Assembly: GCA_021804345.1 (NCBI GenBank)
Contig: JAJZHV010000005.1
Location: 1 to 13,968 of the forward strand
DNA from: Pseudomonadota bacterium
Lineage (GTDB): Bacteria > Pseudomonadota > Gammaproteobacteria > Burkholderiales > Ferrovaceae
DNA length: 13,968 nucleotides
Direction: 5' to 3'
Below the pieces are notes generated by a model. The model searched no databases. It was not told the origin of the DNA and saw only the letters and a list, made by a program, of their open reading frames with translations. A program made the translations under genes and the position numbers. Each line of letters starts with the position of its first letter. The stretch's first letter is position 1. Of the stretch, positions 5,905 to 13,968 are shown piece after piece.

Positions 5905-7590
5905 TTATCGAAGGAACAGCAGGTAACCCAGCATGAAATTCAGCAGCAAGGAGAACAGAAGCAATAGTTTCCAACCCCGCTCTGGGTCGCGCTGCATCAG
6001 TGGGGTCTTGCGTGGCACTCGCAGGTACCCATGAACGCCGCGTTCCAGGGCCAAGATAAATTCTTCCGCCGTTTCAAAGCGTGCCGATCGTTCCCGCGCT
6101 ACTCCCTTGAGCAGAACCTGCTCCAGCCAGGCAGGAACATCGGGGCGGTAGCGGGTCGGCACCATCGGGTCGGAAAATCGGGGATGTTGAAACGGTTCGA
6201 TTTCTCCGTAGGGAAATTTTCTGGTCAATAGCTGGTACAAGGTTACGGCACAGGCATACAGATCGGACTGCAGCGACGCACTTTCTCCTGCAAACAATTC
6301 CGGCGCCATATAACTGGGCGTTCCCGGGTTATTGATTTCTCCTAGATCATGCCCATCCGAGGCGGCCACCCCCAAGTCCAACAGGCGAATCCGCCCATCT
6401 GTGCCCCAATGAATGTTTTCAGGCTTAATATCGCGATGCACGATATTCAGTCGATGCAGGACTGCCAGGCCACGCAGGATGGACAACCCCATATCCACCA
6501 CTTCTGCGCTAGTAAAGTGACGACCCTGAAGCAGCCATTGCCCCAAGGTGGCACCCTCATGCCAGGTCATCAAGTAATACAGGGCACTGCGTTCCGGTGC
6601 TGGAATGACCTGCGGAAATGCGGCATCAATGACGCGCCGTGCCAACCACTCCTCATGCACCAAGGCTGCAGCATCCAACGGGTCGCAACCTGTTTTGAGC
6701 GTTTTAATGACACAGGGCTGTCCACTCTGCCGCCAATGTCCCAGGTAGAGTAAGGTCACACGCGACTCATGGAGCAAACGATCCACGCACAGCCCATCCA
6801 GACAATCTCCTGCACGCCAGCGAGGTGGCAGTGGAAGCCGGGACAAGGCCTGTCGCTGGGGATCCAGCCCCGCAGGCTGGATTGCATCCACCCGCACGAC
6901 CAGAGCGGTACAGTTGTCCTGACTGCCGCGATCCAGCGCCAGAAATGTCATGCGGCCTGCAGCTTCCTGTGGATCGGGAAAGCGTTGCAGGACCTCGCCC
7001 AGAAGGTGGTCCTTCAGCGCACTCCACACTCCATCCGAACAGAGGAGAAAACGATCGGCGGGCAGCAGGACGCCGTCTCCATAATCCACCCGCAAAGATG
7101 CATCCAGGCCCACTGCCCGGGAGAGCACATTCTTGAGTTCGGGATGTTCCCACACATGGTCTTGCGTCAATCGTTGCAACTGCCCCTGACGCAACCGATA
7201 AATGCGTGAATCGCCCACATGCGCCACATAATAGCGCTCGCCATGCAACAAAAGAACGGACAATGTGGTAGCCATACCAGCCTGGTGGCGTTGGGCCTGG
7301 TGATGCGCAAACACCCAACGATTGAGCGATTGCAGCACCACATCCAGCGCCTTGAACGCGCCCCAGGTGGCAGGCGTTGCGTAATAATCAGCCAGCAAAC
7401 CCCGCACCACGTATTCAGCTGCTTCCCGCGCCTGGGGGTGTCCTCCCAACCCATCGGCCACCGCAGCCAGACAGCCCTTGTCTGGGAGTTCGCCGCCCTC
7501 GGGGGTTACAGCTCCGCAAAAATCTTCTTGGCGCGGCCTAGGACCGGTCAGCGAGCTAAATCCAAGAGCGTAAGGGTAAGGGTATGGCAT
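5905..7590 (-). CDS. Fused PP2C protein phosphatase / Ser-Thr protein kinase, membrane-anchored
   Basis: This 561-residue protein has opposing signalling domains. Residues 8-234 form a PP2C phosphatase with all metal-binding motifs: RPRQED (18-23), DGLGGH (46-51), GDSR (126-129), SDG (185-187) and DN (225-226). Residues ~270-515 form a Hanks-type kinase: Lys296 in VIK, Glu313/314 in helix C, HRDIKPEN (385-392), DLG (405-407) in place of DFG, and APE (429-431). The glycine-rich loop expected near 274-284 (LHESRVTLLYLG) is not recognisable. A hydrophobic segment at 540-559 should anchor the C-terminus in the membrane, leaving both domains in the cytoplasm. The gene is last in the nitrate-assimilation operon, 36 bases after the transporter. 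A similar gene lies beside the nitrate genes of Pseudomonas aeruginosa, so a role in controlling nitrate uptake or reduction is plausible but unproven. The start is odd: GGAGGAG (7608-7614) lies 17 bases before ATG 7590, and no nearer start exists in frame. Confidence 0.93.
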   Translation of the reverse strand: MPYPYPYALGFSSLTGPRPRQEDFCGAVTPEGGELPDKGCLAAVADGLGGHPQAREAAEYVVRGLLADYYATPATWGAFKALDVVLQSLNRWVFAHHQAQRHQAGMATTLSVLLLHGERYYVAHVGDSRIYRLRQGQLQRLTQDHVWEHPELKNVLSRAVGLDASLRVDYGDGVLLPADRFLLCSDGVWSALKDHLLGEVLQRFPDPQEAAGRMTFLALDRGSQDNCTALVVRVDAIQPAGLDPQRQALSRLPLPPRWRAGDCLDGLCVDRLLHESRVTLLYLGHWRQSGQPCVIKTLKTGCDPLDAAALVHEEWLARRVIDAAFPQVIPAPERSALYYLMTWHEGATLGQWLLQGRHFTSAEVVDMGLSILRGLAVLHRLNIVHRDIKPENIHWGTDGRIRLLDLGVAASDGHDLGEINNPGTPSYMAPELFAGESASLQSDLYACAVTLYQLLTRKFPYGEIEPFQHPRFSDPMVPTRYRPDVPAWLEQVLLKGVARERSARFETAEEFILALERGVHGYLRVPRKTPLMQRDPERGWKLLLLFSLLLNFMLGYLLFLR

Positions 7591-7607
7591 ACGAAGGGTT
7601 AAATGGT

Positions 7608-7614
7608 CTCCTCC
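7608..7614 (-). promoter_or_regulatory. Strong but distant ribosome-binding site before the kinase gene
   Basis: GGAGGAG is the best Shine-Dalgarno of the operon, yet it lies 17 bases before the kinase ATG at 7590, about ten bases more than usual. No in-frame start codon stands at normal spacing: the codons between are GAC CAT TTA ACC CTT CGT. Initiation may be inefficient, or RNA folding may shorten the gap. Confidence 0.45.
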
Positions 7615-7626
7615 GATGACGTTGAA

Positions 7627-8841
7627 CTAGATTCGTGCGCCGGTCAAGCGCACTGCACCCCAGGTGGTCCGCCAGCGGGTTTTGACGCGAGTCAATCCCA
7701 CCAGGGCCAGCAATGCCAAAACCCCAAAGACATAAAACCCCGCCTCGTAACTACCGGTCATCTGTTTGGAGTAACCCAGGCTGGAGGCCAGATAAAACCC
7801 TCCCACACCGCCGGCCATCCCTACCAGTCCGGTCATGACCCCAATTTCTTGCCGAAAACGCTGCGGCACCAGTTGAAAAACAGCGCCGTTACCCATCCCC
7901 AAAGACAGCATGGCCAACACAAAGGCCAGCAGCGCCATCCAGGCCTGCGGCAGACCAAGCCCCACCACGAACAAGCTCAAGGCCGCGGCCATGTAAACGC
8001 CGGTGAGTAAACGGATCCCTCCAAATCGGTCGGCCAATCCACCGCCCAGGGGGCGCACCATGGATCCTGCAAATACGCAGGCCGCCGTAAAGAACCCGGC
8101 CGTTTTGGGTTCAAGCCCGTATTGCGCATTAAAGTAAATGGTCAGGGAAGACGCTAGGCCCACAAAGCCGCCAAAGGTCACCGCGTAAAAAAACATGAAC
8201 CACCAGGCATCACGGTCCTGCAGCACCGCCAAATACTCGGCCCAGCGCTTGGGTGGTGGCGCGTTGGGCGCATCTTTAGCCATCAAAAAAAAGGCCACCA
8301 GCACCAGACTCAAAGGAATCAGGGCTAAGCCAAACACTTGCGGCCATCCGTAAGCCGCGGCCAGGGAGGGTGCAAAGAGTGCAGCCAGCACCGTCCCCGA
8401 ATTTCCAGCGCCGGCAATTCCCAGCGCCTTACCCTGGTGCTCGGGGGGGTACCAGCGCGAAGCCAAGGGTAAGGCAACCGCAAAAGAGGCCCCCGCTATG
8501 CCCAGAAAAAGACCAAGGGTCAGAACCTGTGGGTAGGAGTGAATTCCTCCAAACCAGGCCACCCCCAAGGCTGCAATGACCAGCACCTGGCCCAGCAGGC
8601 CAGTCAAACGTGCCTGGAGGTGATCCACCAGCACCCCCAACACCACGCGCCAAACTGCTCCGGAGAGTACAGGCGTTGCCACCATGATGCCTTTTTGCAA
8701 TGGATCGAGACTCAAGTCTTTGGCAATCTGAACCCCCAGAGGACCAAGTATGACCCAGACCATGAAGGCCAGATCAAAATAGAGAAAGGCCGCAATCAAT
8801 GTGGGCGCATGCCCCGAGTGCAAAAACGATTTTTGTTCCAT
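7627..8841 (-). CDS. narK: NarK/NRT-family nitrate transporter (MFS)
   Basis: This is an inner-membrane nitrate (or nitrate/nitrite) transporter of the major facilitator superfamily that supplies the assimilatory reductase. The 404 residues start at ATG 8841, seven bases after AAGGAG. The longer frame from TTG 8862 would include that ribosome-binding site. Roughly twelve hydrophobic helices are present. The first nitrate signature, GIAGAGNSGT, is at about residues 140-150, and the second, a glycine-rich GMGNGAVFQ, is near 312-320. The size and single-domain form fit the assimilatory nitrate/nitrite porters (called nasA in Pseudomonas, narK elsewhere). It lies 70 bases behind the nitrate reductase gene and 36 before the kinase/phosphatase gene, in one transcription unit. 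Whether it is a proton symporter or a nitrate/nitrite antiporter cannot be settled by eye. Confidence 0.92.
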   Translation of the reverse strand: MEQKSFLHSGHAPTLIAAFLYFDLAFMVWVILGPLGVQIAKDLSLDPLQKGIMVATPVLSGAVWRVVLGVLVDHLQARLTGLLGQVLVIAALGVAWFGGIHSYPQVLTLGLFLGIAGASFAVALPLASRWYPPEHQGKALGIAGAGNSGTVLAALFAPSLAAAYGWPQVFGLALIPLSLVLVAFFLMAKDAPNAPPPKRWAEYLAVLQDRDAWWFMFFYAVTFGGFVGLASSLTIYFNAQYGLEPKTAGFFTAACVFAGSMVRPLGGGLADRFGGIRLLTGVYMAAALSLFVVGLGLPQAWMALLAFVLAMLSLGMGNGAVFQLVPQRFRQEIGVMTGLVGMAGGVGGFYLASSLGYSKQMTGSYEAGFYVFGVLALLALVGLTRVKTRWRTTWGAVRLTGARI

Positions 8842-8848
8842 GACAGGA

Positions 8849-8854
8849 CTCCTT
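8849..8854 (-). promoter_or_regulatory. Ribosome-binding site that sets the transporter start
   Basis: AAGGAG on the minus strand, seven bases before ATG 8841, decides for the shorter transporter start (MEQKS...) over the upstream TTG at 8862. Confidence 0.75.
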
Positions 8855-8879
8855 ACCCACAAGTTGAAAACCAGTACAG

Positions 8880-8893
8880 GTCCGGTGCCGGAC
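8880..8893 (-). other. Short intergenic hairpin between nitrate reductase and transporter genes
   Basis: GTCCG-GCAC-CGGAC forms a five-base stem with a four-base loop (a sixth G-C pair if the loop tightens). It is flanked by two direct copies of ACCTGT. No T-run follows, so it is not a classical terminator. It could mark mRNA processing, or modulate translation of the downstream transporter. Confidence 0.3.
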
Positions 8894-8911
8894 TAACAGG
8901 TGCCTCGACCG

Positions 8912-11812
8912 TCATTCAAGATCCGTGGACAGCATCTCCGGGGGAGCAACCGGGTGCTGCGCCAGGCGCTTTAACTCTGGAATACAGGAACCACAGGTCG
9001 TTCCGCAGCCTAATTCTGTCTGCAATTCGGCCACACGCTGGTCCACTGTATGTGGTGCGACCATGCCCGAGAGTTGGTTCAGGATTTCAGCTTCGGTCAC
9101 CGCATTGCAGGTACAAACCACCCGCCCGCGTGGCACCCATCCATGTGGTGGCGTGTGTCCTGGCATTAACAAGGCGCGCCCCAGGCCGGCCACGGAATGG
9201 CGCTCCTCAAGCAATGTTCCCAACCAGCGCAAGGCTTCCACTTGCGCTGCATCCCCCGCCACCAGCACCGCTTCAAGGCATTCACGCCCCTCCTCCCCGG
9301 TTCCCAGGCGAATCTGGCGAGTGATTCCACGGCGACGATCGTGATACTGCAGCATCCCCCCGGACTCCGGCGCAAACCCTAATCGCCGTTCAAGCTGCAA
9401 CAGCAGCTCGACTGCGGGTGGCTCCACGTGGGCCAGCTTCAGCCTCACGCCCACCGGGCTGTCGGACTGGGCGCTTTCGTGCCCAAATAATCCACAGGCC
9501 CCGTAGGAGAATCGGCCCAGTTCCTCCTGAAATTGTTTTTGCACGCGCAAAGCCCGCTGAGGGGAACTCCAGATCAGCGCGTGCAGATGCCAGGGAAGCT
9601 GCGCCTTGAGGATTTTTACCGCAGTCTGTTTCAGTGCTGGTTGCCCCGAGATCGGGTCGGTCGCGGCCAGGGTCAGTCCATTGACGCCATACCCCGGATT
9701 GTTCCCTGGGCGCCCCCCCAAGCGCTCCTCACCCCAGTGCATGGGAATAAAACAGTGCATCGAAGCCAGTGTCGCACTGGGCTGTACCGGTAAAACCTGG
9801 CAGCCACGGCGGCTTGTAACGTACACCAACTCGCCCGCCACCAAACCCAAACGCTGACAATCCCTCACACTCAATTGCACTGCGGGTTCTGGATCACGGG
9901 CATACAGTCGGGCCAAGGTCCCGGTGCGACTCATGCCGTGCCATTGATCGCGCAACCGCCCGGTAGTCATGGAAAATGGAAAGCGCGCATCGGTGGGCTC
10001 AGCCACACCCTGATCTGCGCAAACCACAAAACGGGCCCGTCCGCTGGGCGTTGGAAATTGGCCATCTGCGTATAAACGGGTTTTACCGCGCAAGGCCCCC
10101 TGGGGGAACGGCCATTGCTGAGGCCCCAGCGAATCCAGCAAGGCATAGGACAAACCGGAGATATCCAGATCCCGTCCCCGGGTGGAGGCCCGATGTTCTT
10201 CCCACAGGGCCTGGGGTGATGAATAGTCCAGCAGGGAGCCTCCAGCACGCGTGCGTCGCCCCAGATAACCCTCGATCTGGATGCCAATATCGCGCCCAAT
10301 CTGCCAGTCTGGGCGCGCCTCGCCCGGCGGCATCACCGCAGCACGCACGCGACTAATACAGCGTTCGGAATTGGTCACCGTCCCTTCCTTTTCTCCCCAC
10401 GAAGCCGCCGGCAAAAGCACATCGGCAAAGGGCACTGTAGCGGTATTGTGGTAGGCCTCCTGCAGCACGACAAACTCTGCCTGCTGCAACGCTTCATGCA
10501 CCCGCTTTTGATGGGGAAGCGATTGGGCCGGATTGGTGCAAACAACCCAGACGGCCTTCACTCGCCCCGCATGCAGCGCCTCAAACAGGTCCACCGCCAT
10601 CAAGCCCGGTTTTTCGGGAACCGAATTAATCTCCCATAAGTCGGCCACCTCCTGACGGTGCAAGGGGTTGCTCAGGTCGCGATGGGCCGAGAGCAAATTA
10701 GCCAATCCCCCGACTTCTCGTCCGCCCATGGCATTGGGTTGCCCTGTCAGGGAAAACGGCCCCGCACCGGGCTTGCCGATCTGCCCTGCCGCTAGGTGCA
10801 GATTGATCAGCGAGGCGTTATTCGCCGTTCCCGTCGTGGATTGATTAAGGCCCTGACAGTACAGGGACAAGACGGGCCCACTCTGTGCAAACCAGCGCGC
10901 CGCCAAGTGCAAGTCTTCCTGAGATATTCCGCAGCGTTGCGCCACCGCTTTGGGGGTAAATTCCACCACCTGCAGGCGCAGGGATTCAAAATTTTCGGTA
11001 TGCCCCTGGATGAATGCGCGATCAACCCACCCTTCCCACAATAAAATATGCAGCAGTCCATGATGCAAGGCAATGTCCGAACCGGGCTGAATTTGCAAAA
11101 ACAGATCTGCCTGCGCTGCCGTCTCGGTGCGGCGTGGGTCGATGACCACCAACCGTTGTTGCGGATGACGTGCGCGTGCCGCTTCGATACGACGAAACAA
11201 TACCGGATGGGCCACCGCAGTATTGGATCCGGTAATAAAAATCGCACCGGCCTGATCGATATCCTCATAACTGCACGGGGGCGCATCCACACCCAGAGTT
11301 TGCTTGTAACCTGCCACAGCGCTGGACATGCATAAGCGTGAATTGGTATCGATGTTATTCGTACCAATCACTCCTTTGGCCAACTTGTTGAACAGATAAT
11401 AATCTTCCGTCAGCAATTGCCCTGACACGTAAAACGCCACCGCCTCGGGTCCATGCATTTGCACGATCTGGGCAAAGCGCTGAGCTACATGCTGATTTGC
11501 CTCCTGCCAGGACACCGGCACGCGATCCTGGGCGCGATCGGTTCGCATTTCAGGATGCAACACCCGGGTTTGTTCTAACACATGGGGCTGAGCCGTCAGG
11601 TGTAAGGTGGTTCCCTTGCTGCACAACCGCCCTTTATTGGCCGGATGGTCTGGATCTCCGCGTACCCCGCTGATCTGCCGCACACCCTGTGCATCGAGGA
11701 TCGTATCGATCAGTACACCACATCCCACCCCACAGTAGCAGCAGGTGCTGCCTACCGTCGCATCCCGGGGCCCGGTTGCCGGCGGGAGGGAGGGAGAGGT
11801 CACAGAGCTCAT
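8912..11812 (-). CDS. nasA: Assimilatory nitrate reductase, catalytic subunit with C-terminal [2Fe-2S] domain
   Basis: This is a cytoplasmic molybdopterin (bis-MGD) enzyme reducing nitrate to nitrite. The start at ATG 11812 overlaps the nirD stop as ATGA. The frame is open for 47 codons further upstream, but that lies inside nirD. The 966 residues show an N-terminal [4Fe-4S] motif with Cys24, Cys27, Cys31 and Cys64. Position 25 is an extra Cys where Pro is usual (T-C-C-Y-C-G-V-G-C). Cys161 in RLCMSSAVAGYKQ matches the molybdenum-ligand Cys of NapA/NasA enzymes. Molybdopterin-binding domains fill most of the rest. A BFD-like [2Fe-2S] domain closes the protein with Cys900-x-Cys902 and Cys940-x2-Cys943, as in Klebsiella NasA. 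No separate NasB-type diaphorase is visible here. Electrons may come from NirB or from a partner encoded elsewhere (inference). In Pseudomonas the equivalent is often called nasC. Confidence 0.96.
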   Translation of the reverse strand: MSSVTSPSLPPATGPRDATVGSTCCYCGVGCGVLIDTILDAQGVRQISGVRGDPDHPANKGRLCSKGTTLHLTAQPHVLEQTRVLHPEMRTDRAQDRVPVSWQEANQHVAQRFAQIVQMHGPEAVAFYVSGQLLTEDYYLFNKLAKGVIGTNNIDTNSRLCMSSAVAGYKQTLGVDAPPCSYEDIDQAGAIFITGSNTAVAHPVLFRRIEAARARHPQQRLVVIDPRRTETAAQADLFLQIQPGSDIALHHGLLHILLWEGWVDRAFIQGHTENFESLRLQVVEFTPKAVAQRCGISQEDLHLAARWFAQSGPVLSLYCQGLNQSTTGTANNASLINLHLAAGQIGKPGAGPFSLTGQPNAMGGREVGGLANLLSAHRDLSNPLHRQEVADLWEINSVPEKPGLMAVDLFEALHAGRVKAVWVVCTNPAQSLPHQKRVHEALQQAEFVVLQEAYHNTATVPFADVLLPAASWGEKEGTVTNSERCISRVRAAVMPPGEARPDWQIGRDIGIQIEGYLGRRTRAGGSLLDYSSPQALWEEHRASTRGRDLDISGLSYALLDSLGPQQWPFPQGALRGKTRLYADGQFPTPSGRARFVVCADQGVAEPTDARFPFSMTTGRLRDQWHGMSRTGTLARLYARDPEPAVQLSVRDCQRLGLVAGELVYVTSRRGCQVLPVQPSATLASMHCFIPMHWGEERLGGRPGNNPGYGVNGLTLAATDPISGQPALKQTAVKILKAQLPWHLHALIWSSPQRALRVQKQFQEELGRFSYGACGLFGHESAQSDSPVGVRLKLAHVEPPAVELLLQLERRLGFAPESGGMLQYHDRRRGITRQIRLGTGEEGRECLEAVLVAGDAAQVEALRWLGTLLEERHSVAGLGRALLMPGHTPPHGWVPRGRVVCTCNAVTEAEILNQLSGMVAPHTVDQRVAELQTELGCGTTCGSCIPELKRLAQHPVAPPEMLSTDLE

Positions 11813-12159
11813 GGAACGGTACCGTCCAGTTGGGGCTTGTGCAGATAAATTTGTTCCCCCTTGAGCTGCAGTTGCAACTTTCGCGCACAGCCCACGTCTG
11901 GTGCGTGGGCCTGACCGGAGTCCAGATCGATCTGCCAACCATGCAAGGGACAACTCACGCTATGCCCAAACACAAGACCCTGTGACAAGGGCCCCCCCCG
12001 ATGAGGGCAATGATCGCGCAAGGCAAACGCCTGATTGTCCTCGGTACGAAATACAGCCACAGCGCCGATGGCGGCTCCTTCCACCACACGGGCTCCAAGC
12101 ACTGGAATATCCTCCAGATTCAGCACATGAATCCAGTCGTTTGAAAGTATCTGGGTCAT
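11809..12159 (-). CDS. nirD: NirD, small Rieske-type subunit of NAD(P)H nitrite reductase
   Basis: NirD is the partner of NirB in the cytoplasmic reduction of nitrite to ammonium. The 116 residues start at ATG 12159, which overlaps the nirB stop (ATGA); GAGGAG stands five bases upstream. The Rieske-type ligands are complete: Cys51-x-His53 in CPHRGGPL, and Cys70-x2-His73 in CPLHGW, so it should bind a [2Fe-2S] cluster. As I recall, the E. coli NirD has lost these residues, so this is the assimilatory, cluster-bearing form. The gene overlaps its downstream neighbour nasA by four bases as well, giving a tightly coupled nirB-nirD-nasA block with fixed stoichiometry likely. Confidence 0.96.
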   Translation of the reverse strand: MTQILSNDWIHVLNLEDIPVLGARVVEGAAIGAVAVFRTEDNQAFALRDHCPHRGGPLSQGLVFGHSVSCPLHGWQIDLDSGQAHAPDVGCARKLQLQLKGEQIYLHKPQLDGTVP

Positions 12160-13968
12160 GACCGCTCCTCGACAGGGTGCTGTTCCAGTTGAACCTTTTC
12201 AAACTGGCGCCAATCCAGCGCTGCCGCTGTTTCTTTCCAAGGATCAGGGGCGTCTTTCAAGGCATACAACAAGCGCTGAAACAAGGCCACGCGCTCGGTC
12301 TCATCAGCCACCACGCGCGCACGAACCTGTTCCATGCCCACTCGGTCCACATAATGGACGGTACGCTCCAGATACCAACCCTCTTCCCGATACAACTGCA
12401 AGAAGGCCCCTGAATATTCCTTGACCTCTTGATCTGTTTTGACCTTACATAAAAACTGCGCCACTTCGGTCTTGATGCCACCATTGCCAGCGATATAGAT
12501 TTCCCAACCAGAATCCACACCAATAACGCCCACATCCTTGATACCGGCTTCGGCGCAGTTCCGCGGACAACCAGAAACGGCCAATTTCACCTTATGCGGT
12601 GAATACATGCCAAACAACATCTGCTCCAACGCGACCCCCATCCGCATGGAGGATTGCGTTCCAAAGCGACAGTGTTCGCTTCCAACGCATGTTTTCACTG
12701 TACGCAGGGACTTGCCATAGGCATGTCCAGAGGGCATGTCCAGGGCCTTCCAGACTTCCGGCAGATCCTGTTGGTTAATTCCCAGCAAATCGATGCGCTG
12801 CCCGCCGGTAATCTTCAGTGTGGGGACTTGAAACTTTTCTGCCACATCGGCGATGCGGCGCAACTCGGCGGGATTTGTGATGCCGCCCCACATGCGCGGA
12901 ACCACCGAGTACGTGCCGTTTTTCTGGATGTTGGCATGGGCCCGTTCGTTGATGAGACGTGATTGGGGATCATCCTGTGCCTCATGGGGCCAAGTGGAGA
13001 TGAGATAATAATTCAGGGCTGGACGACAACTGACGCAGCCGTTTGGTGTGCGCCACTCCATGAATTGACGCACCTCTTGCTGACTTAACAGATGATGTTT
13101 CCGGATCATTCGACGTACTTCCTCATGGCTATGATCCGTACACCCACAAAGCGCTTTTCTGGCGGGGGTTTCAGAGTAATCTGATCCCAGCGTATTCATC
13201 AATAGCTGTTCCACAAGGCCGGTACAGGAGCCGCATGACCCACTGGCCTTGGTGCATTTGCGTACATCCTCCAAGGTGAACAGACCTTGTTCGGTAATCG
13301 CTTTCACGATTTCCCCTTTGCTGATGCCGTTGCAACCACAGACCTCATCGCTATCGGACATGCGCGCAACCTTGTCATGCCCCTCATGCCCCACGTCACC
13401 CACATTACTTTCGCCAAACATCAAGCTATCGCGCAGGTCGCTGACGGTCCGCCCCTCCCGCAGAAGCTTGAAGTACCAAGTGCCGTCGGCAGTATCACCA
13501 TATAAACAGGCGCCTACCAACTGATCGTTCTTGATGATCAGTTTCTTGTAGACGCCTGCGTTGGGGTCGGACAGAGTAATTTCTTCCGTGCCCTCACCCC
13601 CCATGAATTGCCCTGCAGAGAACAGATCGATTCCCGTGACCTTGAGTTTGGTGGCGGTGACAGAACCGGTATAGCGGCCAATGCCCATGCAAGCCAAGTG
13701 ATTGGCACAGACCTTGGCCTGCTCGAATAACGGCGCCACCAATCCATAGGCTACGCCACGATGACTAGCGCATTCACCCACGGCATAGATTCGGGGGTCA
13801 TAGGTTTGCAGCGTATCGCTGACCAAAATGCCGCGGTGACAAGCCAACCCGGCGGCTTCCGCCAAGGCCGTATTGGGACGAATGCCTGCAGCCATCACCA
13901 CCAGGTCTGCGGGGAGTCGCGAGTCATCCCCCAATACGACCTGGGCCACGCGGTTCTGCTGTGCAGTG
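12156..13968 (-). CDS. nirB: NirB, large subunit of NAD(P)H nitrite reductase (partial, 5' end outside window)
   Basis: NirB carries electrons from NAD(P)H through FAD and iron-sulfur clusters to siroheme, where nitrite is reduced by six electrons to ammonium. About 603 of the usual ~800-850 residues are present. The missing part is the N-terminal FAD-binding region, and the frame stays open through the right edge (T-A-Q-Q-N-R-V-A-Q at the border). Visible order: the end of the FAD/NAD domain with the YAVGECA motif; a BFD-like [2Fe-2S] region (VCGCNG ... SCGSC); a second Cys-rich stretch (LCGCTD ... GCVSCRPALNYY); then the sulfite/nitrite reductase domain. There the siroheme/[4Fe-4S] ligands are in C-x5-C (CVGSEHC, encoded at 12669-12689) and C-x3-C (CPRNC, 12555-12569). 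All are intact. It is the first visible gene of the operon, so the promoter lies outside the window. Confidence 0.96.
   Translation of the reverse strand, partial: TAQQNRVAQVVLGDDSRLPADLVVMAAGIRPNTALAEAAGLACHRGILVSDTLQTYDPRIYAVGECASHRGVAYGLVAPLFEQAKVCANHLACMGIGRYTGSVTATKLKVTGIDLFSAGQFMGGEGTEEITLSDPNAGVYKKLIIKNDQLVGACLYGDTADGTWYFKLLREGRTVSDLRDSLMFGESNVGDVGHEGHDKVARMSDSDEVCGCNGISKGEIVKAITEQGLFTLEDVRKCTKASGSCGSCTGLVEQLLMNTLGSDYSETPARKALCGCTDHSHEEVRRMIRKHHLLSQQEVRQFMEWRTPNGCVSCRPALNYYLISTWPHEAQDDPQSRLINERAHANIQKNGTYSVVPRMWGGITNPAELRRIADVAEKFQVPTLKITGGQRIDLLGINQQDLPEVWKALDMPSGHAYGKSLRTVKTCVGSEHCRFGTQSSMRMGVALEQMLFGMYSPHKVKLAVSGCPRNCAEAGIKDVGVIGVDSGWEIYIAGNGGIKTEVAQFLCKVKTDQEVKEYSGAFLQLYREEGWYLERTVHYVDRVGMEQVRARVVADETERVALFQRLLYALKDAPDPWKETAAALDWRQFEKVQLEQHPVEERS

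Noticed and set aside
8842..8862. Seven-residue extension of the nitrate transporter from TTG 8862
   Set aside because: The extension covers the AAGGAG ribosome-binding site that serves ATG 8841.
11813..11953. 47-residue N-terminal extension of the nitrate reductase
   Set aside because: It is encoded entirely inside nirD. The ATG at 11812 overlaps the nirD stop as ATGA, a standard coupled start, and leaves the usual short leader before the first cluster motif.

Overview
The window appears to be chromosomal DNA of a proteobacterium, probably a betaproteobacterium. It joins an AT-rich accessory segment (positions 1 to about 1650) to a more GC-rich core segment (about 1655 to the right end). 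The betaproteobacterial guess rests on the arrangement of a divergent MFS-transporter/uvrA pair with an apparent ssb start just behind the MFS gene. It also rests on proteobacterial nitrate-assimilation genes of the Pseudomonas/Ralstonia type. No rRNA, tRNA or CRISPR is visible, and species cannot be fixed from the sequence.

Region 1 (1 to ~1650, plus strand) is a compact three-gene cassette with good Shine-Dalgarno sites. (a) The first reading frame, 160-933, is cut by one in-frame TAA at 373-375. It has two glycine/alanine-rich hydrophobic stretches and ends in a textbook EF-hand calcium-binding loop. (b) The second is a 52-residue YqaE/Pmp3-family membrane protein at 981-1139. (c) The third is a polytopic membrane protein at 1167-1730 whose last residues are encoded by DNA of the neighbouring core gene. 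The cassette is cleanly different in base composition from everything to its right. The join lies within a few bases of what looks like the start of ssb on the minus strand: a strong ribosome-binding site and the codons Met-Ala-Ser survive, and the rest is replaced by cassette DNA. This is the most unusual structure in the window.

Region 2 (1672-5893) holds a complete MFS transporter gene (minus) divergent from a full-length uvrA (plus), the DNA-damage recognition ATPase of nucleotide excision repair.

Region 3 (5905 to the right end, minus strand) is a nitrate-assimilation operon read right to left: nirB (5' end beyond the window), nirD, nasA-type assimilatory nitrate reductase, a NarK/NRT nitrate transporter, and a fused PP2C phosphatase/Ser-Thr kinase with a C-terminal membrane anchor. 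nirB/nirD and nirD/nasA overlap by ATGA, so translation is probably coupled. In the inferred pathway the transporter brings nitrate in, NasA reduces it to nitrite, and NirBD reduces nitrite to ammonium with NAD(P)H. The kinase/phosphatase is probably a post-translational regulator tied to this pathway, as suggested by a similar gene beside the nitrate-assimilation genes of Pseudomonas aeruginosa.
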